Shown in pieces: positions 5,893-12,186 of a stretch of DNA of 12,186 bases (positions are counted from its first letter, which is position 1; the number at the start of each line of letters is the position of its first letter). The position numbers were made by a program, and so were the translations under genes. Source of the stretch: an uncultured Hyphomicrobiales bacterium (lineage in GTDB: Bacteria > Pseudomonadota > Alphaproteobacteria > Rhizobiales > Beijerinckiaceae); assembly GCA_903918155.1 (NCBI GenBank), contig CAIXDD010000145.1, positions 1 through 12,186 on the forward strand, read 5' to 3'. Under the pieces are notes generated by a model. It was not told where the DNA came from and searched no databases. It saw only the letters and a list, made by a program, of their open reading frames with translations.

Positions 5893-7220
5893 TGTTCGCA
5901 CTCACCAATCCCGAACTCGGCGTGCTGATGCTCGCGCTGTTCATCGTCTTCATCATGTTCGGCTTCCCCATCGCCTTCACGTTGATGGCGCTGGGCGTGG
6001 GCTTCGGCTATCTGGCCATGGGCGACACCGTGTTCCAGCTCGTCGTGCAGCGCACCTATTCGGTGATGACTAACGACGTGCTGGTGTCGATCCCGTTGTT
6101 CGTCTTCATGGGATATATCATCGAGCGCGCGAACATTCTCGATCGCCTGTTCAACGCGCTGCAGCTCTCGCTGAACTGGGTTCCCGGCGCGCTGGCCGTC
6201 GCCACGCTCGCCACCTGCGCGATCTTCGCCACCGCCACGGGCATCGTGGGCGCGGTGGTGACCTTGATGGGCCTGCTCGCCTATCCCGCCATGTTGCGCG
6301 CGGGCTATGACAGTAAATTGTCCGCGGGCGTCGTCTGCGCGGGCGGGTGCCTGGGCATTCTCATTCCGCCCAGCGTCATGCTCATTCTCTATGGCGCGAC
6401 GGCGGGCGTATCGGTGCCCAAGCTCTATGCGGCCGCGTTGTTCCCCGGCCTCCTGCTGGCCGGCCTTTACATGATCTATGTGATCGTGCGTTGCTGGCTC
6501 AATCCCTCGCTCGCGCCGAAACTGCCGCCGGAGGAGCGCAACGTTCCCACCTTGCAGATCGCGATTGCGCTGCTCACGAGCTTCTTCCCGCTCACCCTCC
6601 TGATCCTGTCGGTGCTTGGCGCGATTTTCTTCGGCTTCGCCACGCCCACGGAAGCCGCCGCCATCGGCTCGCTGGGCGCGCTGATCCTGGCCGCCGCCTA
6701 TCGCTCGCTCACATTCAAGAAGATGCAGGAATCCGTCTATCTGACGGCGCGCACGTCCGCCATGGTGTGCTGGCTGTTCGTGGGCTCCTTCATCTTCTCG
6801 TCGATCTTCGCCTATCTGGGCGGACACGAGCCGATCAAGCAATTCGTGGACTGGATCGACCCCTCCCCGCTGACCTTCCTGCTGCTCACGCAGGTGATCA
6901 TCTTCGTGCTGGGCTGGCCGCTGGAATGGACCGAGATCATCGTGATCTTCGTGCCCATCTTCCTGCCGCTCCTTCAACAATACGGCGTCGATCCGCTGTT
7001 CTTCGGCATTCTGATCGCGCTGAACATCCAGACGTCGTTCCTGTCGCCGCCGGTCGCCATGGCGCCTTTCTATCTGAAGGGCGTGGCGCCCAAACATGTC
7101 TCGATCAATGAAATCTTCGCCGGCGTGATGCCGTTTCAGATGATCGTGATCCTGGCGATGGCGTTCGTCTACGCCTTCCCGCAAATCGCGCTCTGGCTTC
7201 CGAAGGTCCTTTACGGATAG
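5892..7220 (+). CDS. TRAP transporter large permease subunit (DctM type)
   Basis: The ion-coupled transport subunit, 442 residues, with about a dozen hydrophobic segments. Hallmarks are ATATGIVGAVVTLMGLLAYP, GGCLGILIPPSVMLILYGAT with the conserved PPS turn, FATPTEAAAIGSLGAL, and a second-half repeat QTSFLSPPVAMAPFYLKG. The fold is two inverted repeats forming an elevator transporter. The ATG at 5892 shares its A with the TGA of the small subunit. A GTG at 5889 is also in frame, but GGGAG at 5880-5884 sits better for the ATG. The TAG stop is followed by a good terminator. Substrate specificity rests mainly with the receptor protein, so this subunit does not reveal it. Confidence 0.96.
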   Translation: MFALTNPELGVLMLALFIVFIMFGFPIAFTLMALGVGFGYLAMGDTVFQLVVQRTYSVMTNDVLVSIPLFVFMGYIIERANILDRLFNALQLSLNWVPGALAVATLATCAIFATATGIVGAVVTLMGLLAYPAMLRAGYDSKLSAGVVCAGGCLGILIPPSVMLILYGATAGVSVPKLYAAALFPGLLLAGLYMIYVIVRCWLNPSLAPKLPPEERNVPTLQIAIALLTSFFPLTLLILSVLGAIFFGFATPTEAAAIGSLGALILAAAYRSLTFKKMQESVYLTARTSAMVCWLFVGSFIFSSIFAYLGGHEPIKQFVDWIDPSPLTFLLLTQVIIFVLGWPLEWTEIIVIFVPIFLPLLQQYGVDPLFFGILIALNIQTSFLSPPVAMAPFYLKGVAPKHVSINEIFAGVMPFQMIVILAMAFVYAFPQIALWLPKVLYG

Positions 7221-7253
7221 GCCGGCGCGCAAGCGAATGCGCATCCAACCGCG

Positions 7254-7282
7254 AAGGGCGGCCCATCGGCCGCCCTTTGTTC
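7254..7282 (+). terminator. Terminator of the TRAP operon, between convergent genes
   Basis: AAGGGCGGCC (7254-7263) pairs perfectly with GGCCGCCCTT (7268-7277) over a 4-nt loop, followed by TGTTCT. The T run is short, but the stem is strong and begins 33 bp after the TAG stop of the DctM-type gene. The same hairpin lies downstream of the convergent VOC gene (stop at 7359-7361) and could also limit read-through from that side, although no T run follows it on the minus strand. Confidence 0.7.
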
Positions 7283-7358
7283 TATGAAGGCCGCGCCGGC
7301 GCGACTCATTTGGCGCAATCCTGTTTCACGAACGCGAGCCTGTTTTGCAAAAGAAAGC

Positions 7359-7781
7359 CTATTTCGCGAATACCTGGCTTATGTCGGCGAAGGATTTGAA
7401 CTCCAGCGCATTGCCCGACGGATCGAGGAAGAACATGGTGGCCTGTTCCCCGGTCTCGCCCTTGAAGCGCACATGCGGCTCGATGATGAAATCCACGCCC
7501 GCCTGCGTGAGCTTGCGCGCGAGCGCCTCCCAATCGTCCATGGGCAGGATCGCGCCGAAATGGCGCACCGGCACGTCATGCCCGTCCACAGCGCTCGTCT
7601 TGCGATGGCCGCATTCCTCCGGCGCCAGATGGGCGACGACCTGATGGCCGTAGAAATCGAAATCGACCCAATTGGGCGCGCTGCGCCCTTCCGCGCAGCC
7701 CAGAAGATCGCCGTAGAACCGGCGCGCTTCGGCGATGTCCTTCACGGGAAAGGCGAGATGGAAAAGGGGCTGGGCCGACAT
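7359..7781 (-). CDS. VOC (glyoxalase/dioxygenase-fold) family protein
   Basis: A 140-residue single-chain vicinal-oxygen-chelate protein with two beta-alpha-beta-beta-beta modules: FHLAFPVKDIAEARRFYGDLLG at the front and HFGAILPMDDWEALARKL followed by FFLDPSGNALEFKSF at the back. His8, His74 and Glu127 sit at the usual metal-ligand positions, so a metal enzyme is plausible. The fold covers glyoxalases, ring-cleaving dioxygenases and antibiotic-resistance proteins, and I cannot choose the reaction. The ATG at 7781 has GGAGAG just upstream and lies only 10 bp after the lipA stop, so it is probably co-transcribed with lipA. A frame open to 7943 overlaps lipA and is not the true start. Confidence 0.9.
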   Translation of the reverse strand: MSAQPLFHLAFPVKDIAEARRFYGDLLGCAEGRSAPNWVDFDFYGHQVVAHLAPEECGHRKTSAVDGHDVPVRHFGAILPMDDWEALARKLTQAGVDFIIEPHVRFKGETGEQATMFFLDPSGNALEFKSFADISQVFAK

Positions 7782-7791
7782 GGACTCTCCT

Positions 7792-8781
7792 TCAGGCGCC
7801 GGCGTTGGCCAGGCGTGCGAGGCGCGCCGCCTTGAGGCGCGCGAAATCCTCGCCTGCGTGATGCGAGGACCGGGTGAGCGGGGTGGCCGACACGAGCAGG
7901 AAGCCCTTCGCCATCGCCACCTCTTCGTAAGCCTTGAACTCATCGGGCGTGACGAAACTCACCACGCGATGATGCTTGCGCGTGGGCTGCAGATATTGGC
8001 CGATGGTGAGGAAATCGACCTCGGCGGAGCGCAGGTCGTCCATGAGCTGCAGCACTTCGTTGCGCGTCTCGCCCAGCCCCACCATGATTCCCGATTTGGT
8101 GAAGATCGTGGGGTCCAGCTCCTTCACGCGCTGCAACAGCCGCACGGAATGGAAATAGCGCGCGCCGGGGCGCACGGTGAGATAATTCGAGGGCACGGTT
8201 TCGAGATTGTGGTTGAACACGTCGGGACGCGCGGCCACCACCGCTTCGAGCGCGCCGGGCTTGCGCAGGAAGTCGGGCGTCAGGATCTCCACCGTCGTGT
8301 CCGGCGAGCGCTCGCGGATCGCGCGGATGGTGCGGGCGAAATGATCCGCGCCCCCATCCTCCAGATCGTCGCGGTCCACGGAGGTGACGACCACATGGGA
8401 GAGCCCGAGCTTGGCGACGGAATCGGCGACGTTCTCAGGCTCGCGCGCGTCCAGCCCGTCGGGGCGTCCCGTCTTCACGTTGCAGAAGGAGCAGGCGCGC
8501 GTGCAGGTGTCGCCCATGATCATGAAGGTGGCGTGCTTCTTCTCCCAGCATTCGCCGATATTGGGGCAGCCCGCCTCCTCGCAGACGGTGACGAGCTTGT
8601 GCTCCTTCACGATGGCGCGGGTGGCGGCGTATTGCGGCGAGCCGGGCGCCTTCACGCGGATCCAGTCGGGCTTGCGCGCGACCTCCTGATCGGGGCGATG
8701 CGCCTTCTCCGGGTGGCGGAGGGCGGCGGCGTCCTTCTTGTTGCGCGGGTCGTTGTTGAGCGTGTCGATGACGACGGCCAT
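7792..8781 (-). CDS. lipA: Lipoyl synthase
   Basis: Radical SAM enzyme of 329 residues that inserts two sulfur atoms into octanoyl groups on the E2 subunits of 2-oxo-acid dehydrogenases and on glycine-cleavage H protein. The auxiliary iron-sulfur cluster motif CX4CX5C is at C67, C72 and C78. The radical SAM motif CX3CX2C is at C93, C97 and C100 (CTRACSFCNV). The C-terminal motif reads RSSHHAGE where many LipA proteins have RSSYHA; the serine that ligates the auxiliary cluster is kept. The ATG at 8781 (MAVVIDTLN) fits the family start and has GGAG 7 nt upstream. Further in-frame starts upstream are ignored. It lies in the same direction as pdhC and lpdA, whose products use or reoxidise the lipoyl group. 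Confidence 0.98.
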   Translation of the reverse strand: MAVVIDTLNNDPRNKKDAAALRHPEKAHRPDQEVARKPDWIRVKAPGSPQYAATRAIVKEHKLVTVCEEAGCPNIGECWEKKHATFMIMGDTCTRACSFCNVKTGRPDGLDAREPENVADSVAKLGLSHVVVTSVDRDDLEDGGADHFARTIRAIRERSPDTTVEILTPDFLRKPGALEAVVAARPDVFNHNLETVPSNYLTVRPGARYFHSVRLLQRVKELDPTIFTKSGIMVGLGETRNEVLQLMDDLRSAEVDFLTIGQYLQPTRKHHRVVSFVTPDEFKAYEEVAMAKGFLLVSATPLTRSSHHAGEDFARLKAARLARLANAGA

Positions 8782-8835
8782 GTCGGCTCCGGCGATGCTG
8801 CGGCGGGCGACGCATGGCCGCCCCCAAGTCACCCT

Positions 8836-8864
8836 CATGTAAGCCAAGCGCGGCGCGCGGGCAA
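8836..8864 (-). promoter_or_regulatory. Possible promoter for lipA and the VOC gene
   Basis: On the minus strand TTGCCC (8859-8864) lies 17 bp from TACATG (8836-8841). Both boxes are only partial matches to the sigma-70 consensus, so this is weak. A promoter here would let lipA be read independently of the pdh genes, which the 145-bp gap before lipA would permit. Confidence 0.22.
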
Positions 8865-8872
8865 TTCGCGAA

Positions 8873-8922
8873 CGCAAGAGCGCATGTGTCGCAAGAGCGC
8901 ATGTGGCGCAGGAGCGCAGGCT
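8873..8922. repeat. Tandem repeat of a 17-bp unit before lipA
   Basis: CGCAAGAGCGCATGTG plus one base (T, then G) occurs at 8873-8889 and 8890-8906, followed by a third, degraded copy at 8907-8922. The array fills the part of the methyltransferase-lipA gap next to the methyltransferase stop (8927-8929). No spacers separate the units, so it is not a CRISPR array. The function is unknown. Confidence 0.8.
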
Positions 8923-8926
8923 ACGC

Positions 8927-9607
8927 TCAGGCCCGCGGCGCCGGCGCTTCCCCGATCCACACCACATGCCGGCGGCCGCTCGCGCCGCGATGGGCGCGCA
9001 CGCGCGCCTCCTCCACGCGAAAGCCCGCGCGCGCCAGCCGGGCGGCGAAGGCGGCGTCCGGCTTCTCCGACCACACGGCGAACACGCCGCCGGGCGACAG
9101 CGCGCGACGGGCGCGCGCAAGCCCCGCCGCGCCATAGAGCGCGTCATTGGCCGCCTGCGTGAGCCCTTCGGGTCCGTTGTCCACGTCGAGCAGGATCGCG
9201 TCCCAGGCGGGCGCGCCCGCATAGCAACGCCCCACGTCGCCGATGTCGATTCGCACGCGCGGATCGTCGAGGCAGCCGGCGAACAGCTCCGCCATGGGGC
9301 CGCGCGCCCAGTCCACGACGCAGGGCAGAAGCTCGGCGACGGTCACGCGCGCGTCAGCCGGCAAGGCGGCGAGCGCCGCGCGCAGCGTGAAACCCATGCC
9401 CAGCCCGCCGATCAGCACGCGCGGGCGCGGGCGCCCGCCGAGCCGCGCGCAGGCGAGCGCGGCCAGCGCCTCCTCCGATCCGGTGAGGCGGCTGTTCATC
9501 AGCTCCGCGCCATCGAGGCGAATGGAGAATTCGTCGCCGCGCCGCGCGAGCCGCAGCTCGCCCCCGTCCGGCAGCGGCGCGCGGTCGAGCTGGACCCAGG
9601 GAATCAC
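8927..9607 (-). CDS. Spermidine-synthase-like class I methyltransferase-fold protein
   Basis: A 226-residue Rossmann-fold protein. The nucleotide-binding loop VLIGGLGMGFTLRAAL is near residue 64, an acidic strand end (VTVAELLP) follows, then DIGDV and the core strand AWDAILLDVDNGPEG, and later RRALSPGGVFAVWSE. This pattern is that of spermidine synthase-like methyltransferases. The usual aminopropyltransferase loop (VDSSDP type) is replaced by LDVDNGPEGLT, so true spermidine synthesis is doubtful and a SAM-dependent transferase is more likely. The start is GTG at 9607, 26 bp after the lpdA stop, without a clear ribosome binding site; translation may be coupled to lpdA. Its place between lpdA and lipA suggests some link to the lipoate enzymes, but the substrate is unknown. 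Confidence 0.82.
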   Translation of the reverse strand: MIPWVQLDRAPLPDGGELRLARRGDEFSIRLDGAELMNSRLTGSEEALAALACARLGGRPRPRVLIGGLGMGFTLRAALAALPADARVTVAELLPCVVDWARGPMAELFAGCLDDPRVRIDIGDVGRCYAGAPAWDAILLDVDNGPEGLTQAANDALYGAAGLARARRALSPGGVFAVWSEKPDAAFAARLARAGFRVEEARVRAHRGASGRRHVVWIGEAPAPRA

Positions 9608-9633
9608 GTCGGCGCGATCACGATGCGCGATCC

Positions 9634-11076
9634 TCAGGAATGAACGACGCGCCCATAAGCGTCCATCACGCTCTCATGCATCATTTCCGACAAAGTGGGA
9701 TGCGGGAAGACCGTATGGATCAGCTCCGCCTCCGTAGTCTCGCAATTCATCGCGACCACATAGCCCTGGATCAGCTCCGTGACCTCCGCCCCCACCATAT
9801 GCGCGCCGAGCAGCTTGCCCGTCTTGGCGTCGAAGATCGTCTTCACGAGCCCTTCGGGCTCGCCCAGCGCGATGGCCTTGCCATTGCCCTGGAAGGGGAA
9901 GCGGCCGACCTTCACCTGAAGCCCCGCCTCCTTCGCCTTCGCCTCGGTGAGGCCGACGCTGGCGACCTGCGGATGGCAATAGGTGCAGCCGGGGATCATC
10001 GTCTTCTCCATCGCATGCGGATGGAGCCCCTTGATCGCCTCCACGCAGAGCACGCCCTCGTGCTCCGCCTTGTGAGCGAGCATGGGCGGGCCGGCGACGT
10101 CGCCGATGGCGTAGACGCCCGCCACATTCGTCCTGCCGAGCCCGTCGGTGACGATGGCGCCGCGGTCGATCTTCACGCCCAGCTTTTCCAGCCCGAGCCC
10201 TTCGGTGTTGCACACCACGCCCACGGCGGAAATCATCCGCTCCGCCTCGATCGTCTGGCGAGCGCCCTTCTCGTCCTCCAGCGTGCAGACGACGGAATCG
10301 GCCTTCTTCTCCACCTTCACGACCTTGGTGGAGGTGAGGATCTTCATGCCCTGTTTCTCGAAACGCTTGCGCGCATGAGCGGCGATCTCGGCGTCCTCCA
10401 CCGGCATGATCTGCGGCAGGACTTCGACGACCGTCACCTCCGCGCCCATGGTGCGATAGAAGCTTGCGAATTCGATGCCGATGGCGCCCGAGCCCATGAC
10501 CACGAGGCTCTTGGGGAATGTTTCGGGCTTCATCGCCTCGAAATAGGTCCAGATCAGCTTGCCGTCGGGCTCGATGCCCGGCAGCACGCGCGGGCGCGCG
10601 CCGGTGGCGACGACGACATGTTTCGCGCCATAGGTCCCCGCCCCCAGAACGCCTTTCGGCACGGGGTTTTGCGGCTGCACGGCGGGCTTCTTCGTTTCCG
10701 TGACGACGACCTCGCCTGCTTTGGAGAGGGTCGCCTCGCCCCAGATCACGTCGATCTTGTTCTTCTTCATGAGGAAGGCGACGCCGCCGTTGAGCTGGGC
10801 GGAGACGCCGCGCGAGCGCTTCACCACGGCGGCGGGATCGAAGGTCATCTTGCCTTCGAGCGTGAGGCCGTAATCCTTGGCGTGCTGGGCGTAATGATAA
10901 ATCTCCGCCGAGCGCAGCAACGCCTTGGTGGGGATGCAGCCCCAGTTCAGGCAGATGCCGCCCAGATGCTCGCGCTCCACGACAGCCGTCTTGAACCCGA
11001 GTTGCGCCGCGCGGATCGCGGCCACATAGCCGCCCGGACCGCCGCCGATGATGAGAACGTCATACGAATTGCTCAT
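9634..11076 (-). CDS. lpdA: Dihydrolipoyl dehydrogenase (E3) of pyruvate dehydrogenase
   Basis: FAD enzyme of 480 residues that reoxidises dihydrolipoyl groups on E2 and reduces NAD. In order: the FAD-binding loop IIGGGPGGYVAAIRA, the redox disulfide in GGICLNWGCIPTK (C42, C47), the NAD-binding loop VVMGSGAIGIEFASF, a second FAD contact VYAIGDVAGPPMLAHKA, and the catalytic His-Glu pair in HPTLSE (H459, E464). An insertion near residues 131-147 (PAVQPQNPVPKGVLGAG) resembles the pyruvate-dehydrogenase-linked E3 of Rhizobiales, as I recall it, rather than the 2-oxoglutarate type. The ATG at 11076 has only a weak ribosome binding site. The gene lies 249 bp after pdhC, a gap filled with repeats. 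Confidence 0.97.
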   Translation of the reverse strand: MSNSYDVLIIGGGPGGYVAAIRAAQLGFKTAVVEREHLGGICLNWGCIPTKALLRSAEIYHYAQHAKDYGLTLEGKMTFDPAAVVKRSRGVSAQLNGGVAFLMKKNKIDVIWGEATLSKAGEVVVTETKKPAVQPQNPVPKGVLGAGTYGAKHVVVATGARPRVLPGIEPDGKLIWTYFEAMKPETFPKSLVVMGSGAIGIEFASFYRTMGAEVTVVEVLPQIMPVEDAEIAAHARKRFEKQGMKILTSTKVVKVEKKADSVVCTLEDEKGARQTIEAERMISAVGVVCNTEGLGLEKLGVKIDRGAIVTDGLGRTNVAGVYAIGDVAGPPMLAHKAEHEGVLCVEAIKGLHPHAMEKTMIPGCTYCHPQVASVGLTEAKAKEAGLQVKVGRFPFQGNGKAIALGEPEGLVKTIFDAKTGKLLGAHMVGAEVTELIQGYVVAMNCETTEAELIHTVFPHPTLSEMMHESVMDAYGRVVHS

Positions 11077-11100
11077 GGGTCAGTCTTTCGTGATGGCCAT

Positions 11101-11150
11101 GACAGGCGTGGGCTTGAGACAGGCGTGGGCTTGAAGACTTGAAGACTTGA
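11101..11150. repeat. Two nested tandem repeats upstream of lpdA
   Basis: GACAGGCGTGGGCTTGA occurs twice in a row (11101-11117, 11118-11134), followed directly by AGACTTGA twice (11135-11142, 11143-11150). The core GRCTTGA thus appears four times, at spacings of 17, 8 and 8 bp. The array lies 25 to 74 bp upstream of the lpdA start, inside what would be its leader. No role is known to me. Confidence 0.85.
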
Positions 11151-11154
11151 TGAT

Positions 11155-11187
11155 GCGCGCATCTTCCCGATCACCGGAAACGCGCGC
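11155..11187 (-). other. Possible RNA hairpin in the pdhC-lpdA gap
   Basis: GCGCGC at 11155-11160 and GCGCGC at 11182-11187 can pair, with an inner TTCC/GGAA stem separated from the outer one by a small internal loop. No T run follows, so it is not an obvious terminator. It could affect mRNA stability between pdhC and lpdA. GC-rich sequence makes such pairings common, so confidence is low. Confidence 0.3.
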
Positions 11188-11244
11188 AGCATGGCGCGCC
11201 GCTGCGCGAGGAGTCGTGATCGCGGAAATGGAGCGCCACGCGCG

Positions 11245-11284
11245 CGGCTGAGCGACTGAGCGGCTGAGCGACTGAGCGGCTGAG
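11245..11284. repeat. Five tandem copies of an 8-bp unit after pdhC
   Basis: The unit CGRCTGAG repeats five times without a break (11245-11284). G and A alternate strictly at the third base, so the array is also 2.5 copies of a 16-bp unit. It begins 42 bp beyond the pdhC stop in the direction of transcription. Its GRCTGAG core resembles the GRCTTGA core of the array at 11101-11150. It lies outside any supported coding region. Confidence 0.85.
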
Positions 11285-11325
11285 CGGCCGCCCGCCTTCT
11301 GCGCCCGCTCGCTCCAGCACGCGCA

Positions 11326-12186
11326 TCACACCAGCATGCCGACCGGATTTTCGATCAAATCCTTGAACGCCGAGATCAACTCGGCCCCAAGCGCGCCGTC
11401 GACAGCGCGGTGGTCGGTGGAAAGCGTCACGCTCATCATCGTGGCGACCTTCATCTGGCCCTTCTCGACGATCACGCGCTCTTCGCCCGCGCCGACCGCG
11501 AGTATCGTCGCGTGCGGCGGGTTGATGACGGCCTGGAAGTTCTTGATGCCGAACATGCCAAGGTTCGAGACAGCCGTTGAGCCGCCCTGATATTCCTGCG
11601 GCTGCAGCTTGCGGCTACGGGCGCGGGTCGCAAGATCCTTCATCTCGGTGGAGATGGCGGCGAGGCCCTTTGTTTCGGCCTTGCGCACAACCGGCGTGAT
11701 AAGACCGCCGGGGATCGACACGGCGACCGCCACATCCGAGTGCTTGTGCTTGAGCATCGTGTTTTCGGTGAACGTCACGTTGGCTTCCGGCACGCGCTGG
11801 AGCGCCATAGCGAGGGCCTTGATGACGAAATCGTTGACCGAAATCTTGTAGGCGGGCTGCTTGTCCTTGCCCTTGGGCGCGGCGGCGTTGATCGCCTCGC
11901 GCGCAGCGAGCAATGCGGTGAGATTGCAGTCGACCGTCAGATAGACATGCGGGATCGTCTGCTTGGCTTCCACGAGACGCTTGGCGATGACCTTGCGCAT
12001 CGAGTCGTGCGGGACTTCCTCGAAGGAGCCCGGCTCGAACAGCTTCTTGATCGTCTCGTCCGACATGCCTGCAGCAAGCGCGGGCGCCTTGGGCGCGGAC
12101 GCGGCGGCCTGCGGCGCAGCCTTTTTCGCGCCGCCGCCAGCAATCGCGGCCTTCACATCGCGCTCGACAACGCGGCCATGCGGACC
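11326..12186 (-). CDS. pdhC: Pyruvate dehydrogenase E2, dihydrolipoyl acetyltransferase (partial, N-terminus outside window)
   Basis: The last 286 residues of the acetyltransferase core of pyruvate dehydrogenase, which moves acetyl groups from lipoyl-lysine to CoA. The visible part starts inside the peripheral subunit-binding domain (GPHGRVVERDVKAAI), passes an Ala/Lys/Pro linker, and holds the complete catalytic domain from VPHDSMRKVIAKRLVEAKQT to the end. The active-site motif DHRAVDG with its histidine and aspartate is intact, and the C-terminus ENPVGMLV is typical. The lipoyl domain and the start codon lie beyond the right edge. pdhA and pdhB would be expected further upstream. The stop is TGA at 11326-11328. 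Confidence 0.96.
   Translation of the reverse strand, partial: GPHGRVVERDVKAAIAGGGAKKAAPQAAASAPKAPALAAGMSDETIKKLFEPGSFEEVPHDSMRKVIAKRLVEAKQTIPHVYLTVDCNLTALLAAREAINAAAPKGKDKQPAYKISVNDFVIKALAMALQRVPEANVTFTENTMLKHKHSDVAVAVSIPGGLITPVVRKAETKGLAAISTEMKDLATRARSRKLQPQEYQGGSTAVSNLGMFGIKNFQAVINPPHATILAVGAGEERVIVEKGQMKVATMMSVTLSTDHRAVDGALGAELISAFKDLIENPVGMLV

Noticed and set aside
5712..7244. A 510-residue minus-strand frame opposite the DctM-type gene
   Set aside because: It is rich in His, Asp, Glu, Gln and Arg with no recognisable domain. It is the antisense of a hydrophobic membrane protein, which has clear motifs.
7782..7943. Longer N-terminus for the VOC protein (start at 7943)
   Set aside because: The extra residues are Arg/Pro-rich, overlap the end of lipA, and have no family match. 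The ATG at 7781 has a proper ribosome binding site.
8782..9222. Longer lipA frame reaching 9222
   Set aside because: The extension overlaps the methyltransferase gene and the 17-bp repeats and is unlike LipA N-termini. MAVVIDTLN at 8781 fits the family.
9640..11142. A 500-residue plus-strand frame opposite lpdA
   Set aside because: It has no family motif, while lpdA on the other strand shows complete flavoenzyme signatures. It is a GC-driven shadow.
8873..11284. CRISPR array
   Set aside because: The repeats are 8 to 17 bp, directly abutting and without unique spacers. No cas gene is present.

Overview
The window comes from a high-GC alphaproteobacterium, most likely of the Hyphomicrobiales (Rhizobiales). 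The evidence is the G/C-rich third-codon usage, a long form of ribosomal protein S2 with a C-terminal helix-hairpin-helix tail, a pyruvate dehydrogenase/lipoate gene order typical of that group, and Bug/TRAP solute-binding proteins. I cannot name the genus. Eleven protein-coding genes are supported: ten complete and one cut by the right edge. No RNA gene, insertion sequence, integrase, prophage gene or CRISPR array is visible.

Layout, left to right. (1) 29-1036, minus: rpsB, with a good promoter and a roughly 100-nt structured leader (1037-1174). (2) 1226-3839, minus: a typical Bug/TctC-type periplasmic binding protein, a second strongly diverged protein of the same broad class, and a RatA/COQ10-type START-domain protein. 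The Bug gene ends in a probable terminator and has a pair of 12-bp direct repeats upstream. (3) 4043-7220, plus: a complete three-gene TRAP transporter (Tat-exported DctP-type receptor, DctQ-type small subunit, DctM-type large subunit). It has a strong hairpin between the first two genes and a terminator at the end. (4) 7359-12186, minus: pdhC (partial), lpdA, a spermidine-synthase-like methyltransferase, lipA and a small VOC/glyoxalase-fold protein, read in that order.

How the genes work together. Region 4 is a central-metabolism block: pyruvate dehydrogenase E2 carries lipoate, LpdA (E3) reoxidises it, and LipA makes it by inserting sulfur into octanoyl groups. The COQ10/RatA-like gene often lies beside lipA in alphaproteobacteria. 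Here it is separated from lipA by the VOC gene and the oppositely oriented TRAP operon, which suggests that the transporter was inserted into an older arrangement. Transport is the second theme: one complete TRAP system and two solute-binding proteins without membrane partners in view, which suggests an organism that scavenges organic acids.

I found no convincing new multi-gene system. The most unusual features are non-coding: three short tandem-repeat arrays in two gaps of the pdh/lip gene block, the paired 12-bp repeats before the Bug gene, a GntR/FadR-like palindrome before the TRAP operon, and the dctP-dctQ hairpin.
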